Shown here: positions 1 to 7,527 of the stretch, one piece after another
How positions within the stretch are numbered: the first letter of the stretch is position 1
Layout: each line of letters starts with the position of its first letter
Assembly (NCBI GenBank): GCA_002708825.1
Contig: PAPF01000006.1
Coordinates: forward strand, 1 to 38,972
Source of the DNA: Phyllobacteriaceae bacterium
Lineage (GTDB): Bacteria; Pseudomonadota; Alphaproteobacteria; Rhizobiales; Rhizobiaceae
Reading direction: 5' to 3'
Length of the DNA: 38,972 nucleotides
Notes under the pieces: generated by a model
The model's database searches: none
Told to the model about the DNA's origin: nothing
What the model saw: the letters and a program-made list of their open reading frames with translations, nothing else
Translations under genes and position numbers: made by a program

Positions 1-22
1 CGTTTGTCAGATCGCCGCGCGC

Positions 23-50
23 CAAGAATGCCTCCCGAAAAGCATTCTTG
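23..50. repeat. Perfect 9-bp inverted repeat (hairpin)
   Basis: CAAGAATGC at 23-31 and GCATTCTTG at 42-50 form a perfect 9-bp inverted repeat with a 10-nt loop. No T-run follows on either strand, so it is not a convincing intrinsic terminator. It could be the end of a gene lying left of the window, or a recombination or protein-binding site. I see no gene in 1-211. Confidence 0.5.
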
Positions 51-211
51 AATCAGAACCACGCTGAATTGGGAATCCCTTTTGTCAACGGGGCCTAGGC
101 TTGCTGTGCAATCCTGCCTAGCGCAACGTACGCAAGTTGAACTGATGCCTCTGATCGGAGAGACGACGGGGAAACCTGTTCAATGCGGGTTTCCCGATAT
201 ATGGAAACACC

Positions 212-484
212 ATGCAGCCAAAGCTTCCCGACGGGATCTATCCCTTCAACGATCAGCGCCTGCCCTTGGACGATCTTGTTATGATCGAGGCTCCTAGGGA
301 TATGGAGATGTTCTTCCACGCGCAGGCGGTGAAAAATGGCACGTCGATCATCCGTGGTGTCCCGGTGGAGCTGCGCTGCCAATCCGCCGAATTCGCTGAT
401 GCCACCTTTCTCGTCTATTGGCCGGATGACGATGAGCATCTGCATATGCTGGTGCCCAAGCAACTGGCGAAAGGCCGTGCCTAA
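212..484 (+). CDS. Hypothetical protein, 90 aa
   Basis: This is a 90-residue acidic protein that I do not recognise. It has no membrane segment or signal peptide. The middle (NGTSIIRGVPVELRCQ) and the end (VYWPDDDEHLHMLVPKQL) look like alternating strands of a small soluble fold. The ATG has only a weak ribosome binding site, and a longer ORF on the opposite strand overlaps it. I preferred this frame because its composition is more protein-like: acidic, mixed hydrophobic, and without arginine or serine runs. It precedes the restriction-modification cassette by about 180 bp. No functional link to that cassette can be shown. Confidence 0.45.
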   Translation: MQPKLPDGIYPFNDQRLPLDDLVMIEAPRDMEMFFHAQAVKNGTSIIRGVPVELRCQSAEFADATFLVYWPDDDEHLHMLVPKQLAKGRA

Positions 485-660
485 AACTGTTGATTGCCAT
501 CTCCTAATTCTCAATATGCGGTTGCTTCTATGCTAATGCACCGGAGCAGCACCTGCGCGGAACGATTAGCTCCTGCGGCGAAATAATCTTGTAGACAAAG
601 CGCTGCCTCCAAAGCCGGCACCCGCGAATCAGTTACCACTTGTCAACATATCCAACTTAA

Positions 661-1650
661 ATGTACCAAGAACAAAACAGGAACGTTCTGGATATGAGTC
701 TCTCATCTGTCGAGATGTGCGCGGGCGCAGGCGGTCAGGCGCTTGGTTTGGAGAAAGCGGGCTTCGGACATGAGGCCTTGGTGGAGATTGAAAACCATTT
801 CTGCGAGACCCTTCGGCTGAACCGGCCAAAATGGAACGTTTTTGAAAACGATCTCAATGAATTCTCCGGCCAGCCATATGAAGGCATTGACCTGCTAGCC
901 GGCGGACTCCCATGCCCGCCATTTTCAGTTGCGGGAAAGCAGCTTGGCGATAAGGATGAGCGGAACCTCTTTCCAGCCGCTTTACGCCTGATCGATGAGA
1001 CAAGACCTCGTGCGGTCATGATTGAGAACGTGCGAGGGTTTCTCGGCGCCGTATTCGAGGACTACCGCCTGCATCTCAAGAATCAGCTCAAGAAACGCGG
1101 ATACGAAGCCGACTGGCGGCTTCTAAACGCTTCGGAGTTTGGGGTGCCGCAACTCCGGCCGCGCGTTGTGATTGTGGCGCTGAAAAAGAATATTTCAGAA
1201 CACTTCGACTGGCCGCAAGTTGCCGTGCACAACCCGCCTACTGTGGGCGAGACCCTATTCGATCTAATGTCCGAGAACGGGTGGCGCGGGGCTTCTGCAT
1301 GGCGGGAGCGCGCGAATGATATTGCCCCGACAATCGTTGGCGGTTCAAAGAAGCATGGCGGCCCTGATCTGGGGCCGACACGGGCACGGCAGGCATGGCA
1401 AACCCTTGGCGTCAACGGAAAGTCTATCGCCCCGGAAGCGCCGGAGCGTGATTTTGTTGGAATGCCGAGATTAACCGTCCGGATGGTCGCCCGGCTGCAG
1501 GGCTTCCCCGATAATTGGGAGTTCTTTGGCCGCAAGACGGCTGCCTACCGGCAAGTCGGCAATGCTTTCCCGCCACCTGTAGCGTGTGCTGTTGCAACTC
1601 AAATCCACAAGGCATTGACAGCGCGAAGCACCTACAGCCTTGCTGGATAA
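661..1650 (+). CDS. DNA (cytosine-5-)-methyltransferase, probable partner of a NaeI-like endonuclease
   Basis: This is a C5-cytosine methyltransferase of 329 residues. It transfers a methyl group from AdoMet to cytosine in a specific duplex site and so protects host DNA. The visible motifs are motif I AGAGGQALG (21-29), motif IV with the catalytic cysteine in GGLPCPPFS (Cys85), motif VI ENV (122-124), motif VIII QLRPRVVIV, and motifs IX-X near the C-terminus (RLQGFPDNW, QVGNAFPPPVA). The target recognition region between VIII and IX is short. The ATG at 661 has no clear ribosome binding site; ATG 694, just ahead of the first motif, is an alternative start. Endonuclease and Vsr genes follow on the same strand, as in other C5 restriction-modification cassettes. 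Specificity for GCCGGC is inferred only from the NaeI-like neighbour. Confidence 0.93.
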   Translation: MYQEQNRNVLDMSLSSVEMCAGAGGQALGLEKAGFGHEALVEIENHFCETLRLNRPKWNVFENDLNEFSGQPYEGIDLLAGGLPCPPFSVAGKQLGDKDERNLFPAALRLIDETRPRAVMIENVRGFLGAVFEDYRLHLKNQLKKRGYEADWRLLNASEFGVPQLRPRVVIVALKKNISEHFDWPQVAVHNPPTVGETLFDLMSENGWRGASAWRERANDIAPTIVGGSKKHGGPDLGPTRARQAWQTLGVNGKSIAPEAPERDFVGMPRLTVRMVARLQGFPDNWEFFGRKTAAYRQVGNAFPPPVACAVATQIHKALTARSTYSLAG

Positions 1651-1682
1651 CGTGGCTTTCCTACCATAGGTGCCTGTAAAAA

Positions 1683-1744
1683 GCCGGCCAAAATCAAGAC
1701 TTTAGAGCCGGCAAACTCTTAGGCGTATGACAGACTACTGTCAT
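1683..1744. promoter_or_regulatory. Candidate control region of the endonuclease gene: two GCCGGC sites and an 18-bp palindrome
   Basis: The 92-bp gap between methyltransferase and endonuclease holds GCCGGC at 1683-1688 and 1707-1712. It also holds a perfect inverted repeat, ATGACAG-ACTA-CTGTCAT, at 1727-1744, whose right arm overlaps the endonuclease ATG (1743). A further GCCGGC lies upstream of the methyltransferase at 614-619. The palindrome looks like an operator that would block transcription or translation of the nuclease. The paired sites could let methylation state or enzyme binding feed back on expression. Both roles are inferred, and no controller protein gene is visible in the cassette. 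Confidence 0.45.
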
Positions 1745-2630
1745 GCGTGTGATTCGGTCCATTGTTGATGAACAGCACATCGATTATCCGGTGCTGTCAC
1801 TTATCCGCGATGAAATCGGCCACCGGACTGGCGGTTTGGAAATACTAAAAAGTCAATTTCCTGAAATCGTCCGGGATGCCGTCGATTTCGTGCTAGATCC
1901 AGTACGGACCGCTCGCACGCGAGTTTCCGAATTAGACAACGTTGAAAAGACATTCATCGGCCTGAAGCTGGAGCATTTTGTCCGCGATCTTCTCGATGTC
2001 CCGAAGGGCTTACGGGACCTTGAAATTGCCGGTATGGATGTAGATATCAAAAATACCGTTAGAGATAATTGGTCAATACCAATAGAAACATATAGGTCAT
2101 CAGAACCATGCCTGCTTATGGCTGTAGATGACAACAAATACATATGTTGGCTTGGTATAATTGTTGCGCGAATCGATTATTTGCACAAAGGAAAGGGGAA
2201 CAGAGACACTAAGAAAGGTGTATCTTCCGCTGGATTTAAAAATATATTATGGATAATTAATGGAGAACCTTTTGCTTCAAGCAGATTTTCTGGATTAGAT
2301 ATGGATAGGTTCCGGGAATTGAGGAAAATGCATGGCGGGAGTAAACGGGCAGCGGCATTTTTCACTGAGAATCAATGGGTTCCTATTCATCGATCCGTAA
2401 TCCAGTCTCTTCTCTTTGATCAAGATGATTATATGAAACGCATTCGCGGCAACTCAGGTGCCCGTGACATATTGCGGAGAAAATCAATTGCTATTCTCTC
2501 GGGACGGTTCGATATCCCACTCATACAAGCGCTAAATTTACCGCCTGTAGCACGAGACGAATTTATCTCTGCGTCTCCTCGCAGCATCACCGAGGAAAAA
2601 TTGATGCGTGATGCTGGAGTCATCGATTGA
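1743..2630 (+). CDS. NaeI-family type II restriction endonuclease
   Basis: This 295-residue protein resembles NaeI, a type IIE enzyme that cuts GCCGGC and needs a second bound site. It has the NaeI active-site spacing: Glu77, then Asp92 in RDLEIAGMDVDIK, Asp101 and Lys103, matching NaeI Glu70, Asp86, Asp95 and Lys97 as I recall them. The C-terminal DNA-binding region carries DDYMKRIRGNSGARDIL, nearly the NaeI sequence there. Where NaeI has the ligase-like Leu43-Tyr-Asp-Gly segment, this protein has VLDP, so no lysine is present to suggest topoisomerase activity. Codon use in the middle of the gene is AT-richer than in its neighbours, as is common for transferred restriction genes. The start overlaps a palindrome and has no clear ribosome binding site. 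Cleavage specificity is inferred from family membership. Confidence 0.85.
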   Translation: MRVIRSIVDEQHIDYPVLSLIRDEIGHRTGGLEILKSQFPEIVRDAVDFVLDPVRTARTRVSELDNVEKTFIGLKLEHFVRDLLDVPKGLRDLEIAGMDVDIKNTVRDNWSIPIETYRSSEPCLLMAVDDNKYICWLGIIVARIDYLHKGKGNRDTKKGVSSAGFKNILWIINGEPFASSRFSGLDMDRFRELRKMHGGSKRAAAFFTENQWVPIHRSVIQSLLFDQDDYMKRIRGNSGARDILRRKSIAILSGRFDIPLIQALNLPPVARDEFISASPRSITEEKLMRDAGVID

Positions 2631-2634
2631 ATAA

Positions 2635-3048
2635 ATGCCTGACAAATTAAGCCCCGCCGAACGCTCGGAAAATATGCGGCGCATCAAGAGCCGCGATACC
2701 AAGCCCGAGATGCTGGTGAGACGGCTTATCCATGGGATGGGATACCGGTACCGTCTTCACAAGAAGGGGCTTCCGGGAAAACCAGACCTTGTTTTTTCGA
2801 GCCGGAAGAAGGTCATTTTCGTTCACGGCTGCTTTTGGCACGGCCATGATGCAGCTGACTGCCGTGATGGGAAAATGCCAAAATCAAATACCGGATATTG
2901 GCTTCCAAAGCTCGCCAGAAATAAAGAACGCGATACTGCTAACGTGGCTGAACTAGAAGCTTGTGGCTGGCAAGTTATGATCGTTTGGGATTGCGAAACT
3001 CGTGATACTGAGACGCTAGGCAAACGCATCCGCACTTTTCTGTCCTGA
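2635..3048 (+). CDS. vsr: Very short patch repair endonuclease (Vsr)
   Basis: Vsr nicks DNA 5' to the thymine of T:G mismatches that arise when 5-methylcytosine deaminates, which offsets the mutagenic cost of the neighbouring C5 methyltransferase. At 137 residues it is full length. The catalytic Asp51 lies in GKPDLVF, followed by FVHGCFWHGH with His64, Cys66, Trp68, His69 and His71. Cys76 and the cysteine of VWDCE probably complete the structural zinc site. The N-terminal ERSENMRRIKSRDTKPE is also typical of Vsr. The start lies 4 bp after the endonuclease stop, so the two are very probably co-transcribed. Confidence 0.95.
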   Translation: MPDKLSPAERSENMRRIKSRDTKPEMLVRRLIHGMGYRYRLHKKGLPGKPDLVFSSRKKVIFVHGCFWHGHDAADCRDGKMPKSNTGYWLPKLARNKERDTANVAELEACGWQVMIVWDCETRDTETLGKRIRTFLS

Positions 3049-3050
3049 TT

Positions 3051-3184
3051 GGGGTGCCCTGCACCCCTGCCTCCCGGCGAGGGTGGGGGTAGCAAGGCCA
3101 AGGGTGAAAAGCGGCGGGCGCAGCCGGGAACCGGCGAGCCTCGGGAACCGCGTCCCTTGGCCGTGCGAGGGGCAACGCCCCTTA
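3051..3184 (+). repeat. Dispersed structured repeat, copy A
   Basis: About 134 bp beginning directly after the vsr stop. It contains a GGGTGC-CCT-GCACCC hairpin, a CCTCCC-GGCGA-GGGTGG hairpin, a 9-bp stem GGCCAAGGG/CCCTTGGCC enclosing GCCGG-GAA-CCGGC, and a final GGGGC-AAC-GCCCC hairpin. Its last bases form the stop codon of the gene on the opposite strand (3182-3184). Related copies begin near 11773, 20244, 21751, 22276 (partial), 34711 and 37496, all in the same orientation. Confidence 0.85.
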
Positions 3185-4069
3185 ATAATTGCAGCCGAGA
3201 ACCGGTGTATTCACGCTCTGGGGCACCACAGCAAAAAGCTCGTCGGTGCGGTATTCACGCGGATTGAAGTCCCCCGGAGCCTGTACCAGCGGGAGCCATT
3301 GGTGTCTCTCGGCCGGTTCGTATTTAATGAAACTGTTGCGCTTGAGATAGGTAATGAATTCCAGCTCGTGATCACCGACAGTAAGCGGTATTCCGTTCAG
3401 AAGGCGCTGTTTATCCATTCGCCCGTTGAAGTTCACTAGCTGCTGATTATCAACCCAGAAATGGAACCCGCACTCATGGCCGAAGCCACATGTAATGTCA
3501 TTTGCGAAGACATAACGGCCCGGGGTCTTGGCGCGGAAAATAGCCTTGAACCGGTAGATGAACATATTGGTCCCGGCCTTGTGGCGGAAGTTACCCCGGA
3601 ACGGACAGCTGCGTGTCAGCACGCGTTCCAATGGGTCTTCGCTCAACCGGCCGGACTTGTTCCAAGCGTGAAGCTCCACAATCCATCCCGGGACGGACTT
3701 CAATCCGTCAGCAGATGGAGCGGGCATGGGCTGCGGTACTGGCGGTTGGGTAACCAGCTTCTTGACAATGTTCTCAAGCTCCTCGATCCGCTTGCGGAGT
3801 TCCATTTTCTCGCGCTCATGCTGATCATCGGTCAGGCTGTTCTGGGCAAGCTGAAAGGTCCCGGAGGTCTGGAAGTCGCTGCGTTTCGGGGCGGGTACCC
3901 ATGTGCCGGCCGGGGCGTCAAACTTCCCTGTCGTTTCAAAGTCGCTCACCCAAGGTGAGGTGCGATTCTCGTTGAACTCAAGCGGCACCGCAGGGCCGCT
4001 TGGATAGCGGATATAACTATCCGCTGGCACGTCACGAAGCCCAAGAAAAAAAGCCAGAAAAAGGAACAT
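3182..4069 (-). CDS. PA14-domain-like exported protein
   Basis: A protein of 295 residues if translation starts at ATG 4069; an upstream in-frame ATG at 4222 is less likely. From 4069 the N-terminus is a short hydrophobic segment (MFLFLAFFLGL), a probable signal peptide or anchor. A proline-rich region and a coiled-coil-like helix follow (REKMELRKRIEELENIVKKL). The C-terminal half resembles a PA14 beta-barrel: a strand FIYRFKAIFRAKTPGRYVF, then CGFHFWVDNQQLVNFNG, then a DHELEF strand, the layout of carbohydrate- or cell-surface-binding PA14 domains. It is divergent from the coupling protein gene of backbone 1. A role in mating-pair contact is possible but inferred. Its stop codon is supplied by the end of repeat copy A. 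Confidence 0.6.
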   Translation of the reverse strand: MFLFLAFFLGLRDVPADSYIRYPSGPAVPLEFNENRTSPWVSDFETTGKFDAPAGTWVPAPKRSDFQTSGTFQLAQNSLTDDQHEREKMELRKRIEELENIVKKLVTQPPVPQPMPAPSADGLKSVPGWIVELHAWNKSGRLSEDPLERVLTRSCPFRGNFRHKAGTNMFIYRFKAIFRAKTPGRYVFANDITCGFGHECGFHFWVDNQQLVNFNGRMDKQRLLNGIPLTVGDHELEFITYLKRNSFIKYEPAERHQWLPLVQAPGDFNPREYRTDELFAVVPQSVNTPVLGCNY

Positions 4070-4241
4070 AGGAACCCCGTCTCTCCGATTCCTGTGCAAT
4101 CCTATGTTTGGATTTCTGACGGGACAAGATACTTTGTCTGTGCTTGTTGGACGTGCAAATAATTGTTTTGTATCAGTCATTTTTGCCGCAACACCGGGCA
4201 TCCGGTTTGAGAGCCACCCCATGCCGTGTGAACCTTGACGA

Positions 4242-5873
4242 ATGGATGTGCTGAACTTCCTCTACTGGCTGGTCACGCTCGTTATCAGGGCGTTTTACAA
4301 GTCCGGAATCGGGCTTGTCCGCTTCATCCGCTGGGCATTCCGGAAAAGGCCAACCACTTTCGGCTCTGCCGAATGGGCAGGCCTCGGCAAACTTGTTCGC
4401 GCCGGTGCTCTCGGCAACAAGGGGCTGATTGTCGGCAAGGCGTGGGGGAGACTTCTCCGGTTCAATGGTGACGGTGCGGTATTGGTCGCAGCCCCCATGG
4501 GGAGTGGAAAGGGCGTCGGGATTGTTATTCCAAACCTTCTTGACCATCCCGGCGCGGTGATCTGCACCGATCCCAAGGGGGAGAATGAAGCCCGCACTTC
4601 GGACTACCGGGCAACCCTCGGGCCCGTGTTCCGGCTGAATGCCATCCATCCGGAGCGAAGCGACAGCTTCAATCCGCTGGACATGATCCGCCTCAAAACA
4701 GCGACCGAATTTGATGACGCCCTGATGCTGGCGGATTTGCTTGTCGTACCCGAGAGTGCGGATTCCTATTGGGATACCGCCGCCAAAAACACGCTCGCGG
4801 CAGCGATCATGTATGTCATGCGGACCCGGCAACCGGCGGAGCGGACACTGGCGACAGTTGGCGCTCTTGTGGATGATGCGGGTGAGATGCTCCGCGACAC
4901 CTTCACGCGCATGGCGGAATGGCCGGAGCAAAGCATCGCGTCCCTTGGCCGGACGGCTCTGCAACGGATGGACAATGACGAATTCCTGTCCGTCATGTCC
5001 AACACCTCCAAGGCGCTCAAAATCTGGGCTTCGGACCGCATTGCAGGGCGTCTCTCGATGCAATCGAGCTTCAACCTGATGGACGTGCACACAACACCGA
5101 TGACAGTCTATGTGATGGTTCCGGAGGAACTGCTCGGCGTGTACGGCCCCTATCTACGCGTCATCATGGGCTGCACAATGGCGGCGCTGGTGCGCGGCAA
5201 AGGGCTGGCCCGGCCGAAGGCCAAGCCGCTTGTCCTGCTTGATGAATGCCAAGCCCTCGGCCGTCTCGATGCTCTTGAACGGAGCGTTGGTTATCTGCGG
5301 GAATACGCGCACCTCATGCTCATCTTTCAGGATTTGGGCCGGATGCGCGCCCTTTATGGCGAAGACGGAGCAGATAGCTTCGTCGCGGCCTCCGGCGCGC
5401 AAGTTCTTTTCGGGGTCAACGATCTCCGCACGGCGCGGGACATGGCCGAGATTCTCGGGCACAAGACGGTACAGACTCGTTCTGAGGGCCAGTCTCAGGC
5501 CAACACTGATCTGCTGCGCCGACAGGATCAGGCGGGAATAAGCGAAGCGGGCCGACTGCTCCTCGATGCCTCTGAAATACTTCGTTTGCCACACAACCGG
5601 GCCATTGTGCGCATGAACACGGTGCGGGCGCCGATCAAGGCCCGCAAGGTGCGTTACTTCAAAGAAAACCGCTGGGCGGGGCTTTGGAAGGATTGGCGCG
5701 ACGGCGCTGACGCTGCCGCGCCTGTTGATTTTGACGAACCTTTTGCACCACACGGGATCGCTCAAGCGACAGACGCATCCGGCCAAGCTGATACTCCCGG
5801 ACACCCAGCAATCCCGTCACAAGCGCATCAATCTGACCGATCAGGCCGTCCGCCAGTTTCCGGCGGCGCGTGA
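4242..5873 (+). CDS. VirD4/TraG-family type IV coupling protein (backbone 1)
   Basis: This is a coupling ATPase of 543 residues that would deliver relaxase-bound DNA to a type IV secretion channel at the inner membrane. A single N-terminal membrane segment (about residues 5-33) precedes the Walker A motif APMGSGKGVG with Lys90. PNLLDHPGAVICTDPKGEN follows, as is typical of TraG. The Walker B motif is LVLLDECQAL near residue 330, followed by the LMLIFQDLGRM segment. The C-terminal ~70 residues are low in complexity. No channel proteins (VirB4, VirB8-10) are encoded in the window, so transfer would need a helper system. The gene runs into the convergent relaxase gene, and the two overlap by 215 bp. 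Confidence 0.93.
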   Translation: MDVLNFLYWLVTLVIRAFYKSGIGLVRFIRWAFRKRPTTFGSAEWAGLGKLVRAGALGNKGLIVGKAWGRLLRFNGDGAVLVAAPMGSGKGVGIVIPNLLDHPGAVICTDPKGENEARTSDYRATLGPVFRLNAIHPERSDSFNPLDMIRLKTATEFDDALMLADLLVVPESADSYWDTAAKNTLAAAIMYVMRTRQPAERTLATVGALVDDAGEMLRDTFTRMAEWPEQSIASLGRTALQRMDNDEFLSVMSNTSKALKIWASDRIAGRLSMQSSFNLMDVHTTPMTVYVMVPEELLGVYGPYLRVIMGCTMAALVRGKGLARPKAKPLVLLDECQALGRLDALERSVGYLREYAHLMLIFQDLGRMRALYGEDGADSFVAASGAQVLFGVNDLRTARDMAEILGHKTVQTRSEGQSQANTDLLRRQDQAGISEAGRLLLDASEILRLPHNRAIVRMNTVRAPIKARKVRYFKENRWAGLWKDWRDGADAAAPVDFDEPFAPHGIAQATDASGQADTPGHPAIPSQAHQSDRSGRPPVSGGA

Positions 5874-7053
5874 CATGTTTGCCCCGTGCAAACACGGCCC
5901 GCCACAGTTCCTCGGAATCCTTCTTTTTGTGCCATGCCCGGCGCTTGGCTTCCTGTTCCCGCTCCCAATTAAGCTGTTTTGCCCGTTGCTGCTGCTCGTA
6001 TTCCTGCTGGGTGAGCCAACGGCGACGGAGGCGGAACCGGGCAGCCTTGAACCGCAGGTTTTCGATGCGCTCGCGCATCCGCTCGGTGTTGCGTTCCAGC
6101 CGCCGCATGTTTTCCTCAAACCGGGTGCCGTGGTCGATAACCGTGTAACGGACAATCCTGCGGGCACGGTCATTGAATTCGCGGCGCTCCACCGTCTTTC
6201 GCTCGGCCAGCTGACGCCGTAGCCAGTTTGGCTCTCCGGCCCCCTCATCCACATAGCCGCGATAGATTTTGTAAGACCATTCCCCCGGGCGCATCCGTGC
6301 CCGGTTGCGAATGGGGCCGGCGGGCCGGTCGGCGCTTTTCGGGCGGTAGCCCCGCCGATGTGCTGCCATGGCTCGCGGGCCGATATGGATTTCCGGGGCA
6401 CGGTCGAGCTCGGCCGCCTTGGCCCAGTCCTTCGCCTGCTCCGCGCTGATCTTCTGGGCCTTCAGGCTCCGGTGATCCACCCGGGCGGACAGACCGCCAC
6501 GGCCTAGCGCACGGTTCTGGCTTGTGGCCCATGCGGCCCGCCAGTCTTTCAACAGCTGATCACTGTTCCACTCGCGGGTCTTGGTGCGGCTGAAGCCGTC
6601 GCGCGTCGCTTTGCGAAGGGAGAGCATGATGTGGGCATGATGGTTTCGTGGATCGTCGCCATGCTCCCGGACGGGCTCATGGACAGCCACGTCGGCCATC
6701 ATCCCCCGGCTGACAAACTGTTCCTCCACGAACCCGCGCACCAGTTCCACCCGCTGCTCATCCGTCAGTTCATGCGGAAGGGCGACGTTGATTTCCCGGG
6801 CGAGCTGGGCGTCTACCCGCTTCTCTCCCCTCTCTACTGATGACCAGAGTTTCTCGCGGTCAAACATCCACGCCGGAGCATCCCGTGGCCCCATGACTTC
6901 GGCGTGAGCCACGCCGCGGCGACGGCTGTAATCAAACACCTCTCCGGTCCGCGCATCCTTCAGGCGGGAACCGGAACGGTACGCTGCAGCAGCCACGGCG
7001 CTCCGTCCCGAGCTGCGTTTGATGATTTGAGCGGACAGGTGATAGCTCGCCAC
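5659..7053 (-). CDS. MobA/MobL-family (MOBQ) relaxase, backbone 1
   Basis: This conjugative relaxase nicks one strand at oriT through a tyrosine and pilots the DNA into the recipient. I place the start at GTG 7053, because AAGGAGGGG lies just upstream. This gives 464 residues beginning VASYHLSAQ, the standard MobA/MobL N-terminus. Tyr25 in AAAAYRSGSR aligns with the catalytic Tyr25 of RSF1010 MobA. The HUH-type metal motif is HHAHIML (HxH at 139-141). The rest is a long, arginine- and glutamate-rich helical tail, which ends within the 3' end of the coupling protein gene on the other strand. Its predicted oriT lies about 70 bp upstream. Confidence 0.93.
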   Translation of the reverse strand: MASYHLSAQIIKRSSGRSAVAAAAYRSGSRLKDARTGEVFDYSRRRGVAHAEVMGPRDAPAWMFDREKLWSSVERGEKRVDAQLAREINVALPHELTDEQRVELVRGFVEEQFVSRGMMADVAVHEPVREHGDDPRNHHAHIMLSLRKATRDGFSRTKTREWNSDQLLKDWRAAWATSQNRALGRGGLSARVDHRSLKAQKISAEQAKDWAKAAELDRAPEIHIGPRAMAAHRRGYRPKSADRPAGPIRNRARMRPGEWSYKIYRGYVDEGAGEPNWLRRQLAERKTVERREFNDRARRIVRYTVIDHGTRFEENMRRLERNTERMRERIENLRFKAARFRLRRRWLTQQEYEQQQRAKQLNWEREQEAKRRAWHKKKDSEELWRAVFARGKHVTRRRKLADGLIGQIDALVTGLLGVREYQLGRMRLSLERSRVVQKVRQNQQARQRQRRRANPSKAPPSGFL

Positions 7054-7104
7054 AACCCCTCCTTGGAAAACAGGTTCACGCTGAAGCGTGTCTTTTGGGG
7101 CACC

Positions 7105-7133
7105 TATGTTGCAAAGCAATGTATAAGTGCGCC
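7105..7133. other. Predicted oriT/nic site of backbone 1
   Basis: TATGTTGC-AAA-GCAATGTA (7105-7123) is an inverted repeat of 8 pairs, two of them G-T. TAAGTGCGCC (7124-7133) follows it directly and matches the RSF1010/MOBQ nic region, which reads TAAGTGCGCCCT. The site lies just upstream of the MobA/MobL gene, where MOBQ origins of transfer are usually found. Orientation and exact nick position are inferred from the IncQ model. Confidence 0.7.
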
Positions 7134-7206
7134 ATTATTCCTGTCAACCTTTCCTCCTGCACCTGCCTTTGCTATTCATGTCACGCTCGCTTTTACCGGA
7201 GCCCCT

Positions 7207-7527
7207 ATGCAGCCCGTGCCCCCTCGCCTCTCTGCTGGTCGTATTGTTTCCAACGTTGTTGTGTTGGCGCTCCTCGTCATCGGTGGTGCTTGGGCTGTTG
7301 ACTATGCCGCTGTCTGGTACGGGACTTCTCCCTTCGCGCTGTGCTGGGTGCTGATACGTCTGTACCCGGCTGTCATCGCCCTCCCCTATATCTTCGGATT
7401 CATCGGAATGGTGCTTCTGATATTTCCCTCACGGCGTGGACAGGGGGGGTTCCTGCTCGTTCTGGCGCTGATCCTGTACGGCGCACCGGACATGATCTGG
7501 GACTTTCTGGGAGACCGCTGTGCGTAG
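7207..7527 (+). CDS. Small integral membrane protein, 106 aa
   Basis: I start this gene at ATG 7207, where GGAG sits at ribosome-binding distance; the frame is open further upstream but runs through the oriT region. The 106 residues contain about three hydrophobic segments (VSNVVVLALLVIGGAWAV, VIALPYIFGFIGMVLLIF, GGFLLVLALILYG) and little else. It overlaps the next gene by 8 bp and is probably co-translated with it. I recognise no family. Its place downstream of oriT and upstream of the origin parallels that of the M48 membrane protease in backbone 2. Confidence 0.65.
   Translation: MQPVPPRLSAGRIVSNVVVLALLVIGGAWAVDYAAVWYGTSPFALCWVLIRLYPAVIALPYIFGFIGMVLLIFPSRRGQGGFLLVLALILYGAPDMIWDFLGDRCA

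Noticed and set aside
95-514. 139-aa ORF on the minus strand over the first gene
   Set aside because: Its composition is less protein-like than the plus-strand 90-aa frame and it has no ribosome binding site.
1743-2630. NaeI-like protein as a topoisomerase or ligase-like enzyme
   Set aside because: The position that gives NaeI topoisomerase activity when changed to lysine is not lysine here, and the nuclease residues are intact.
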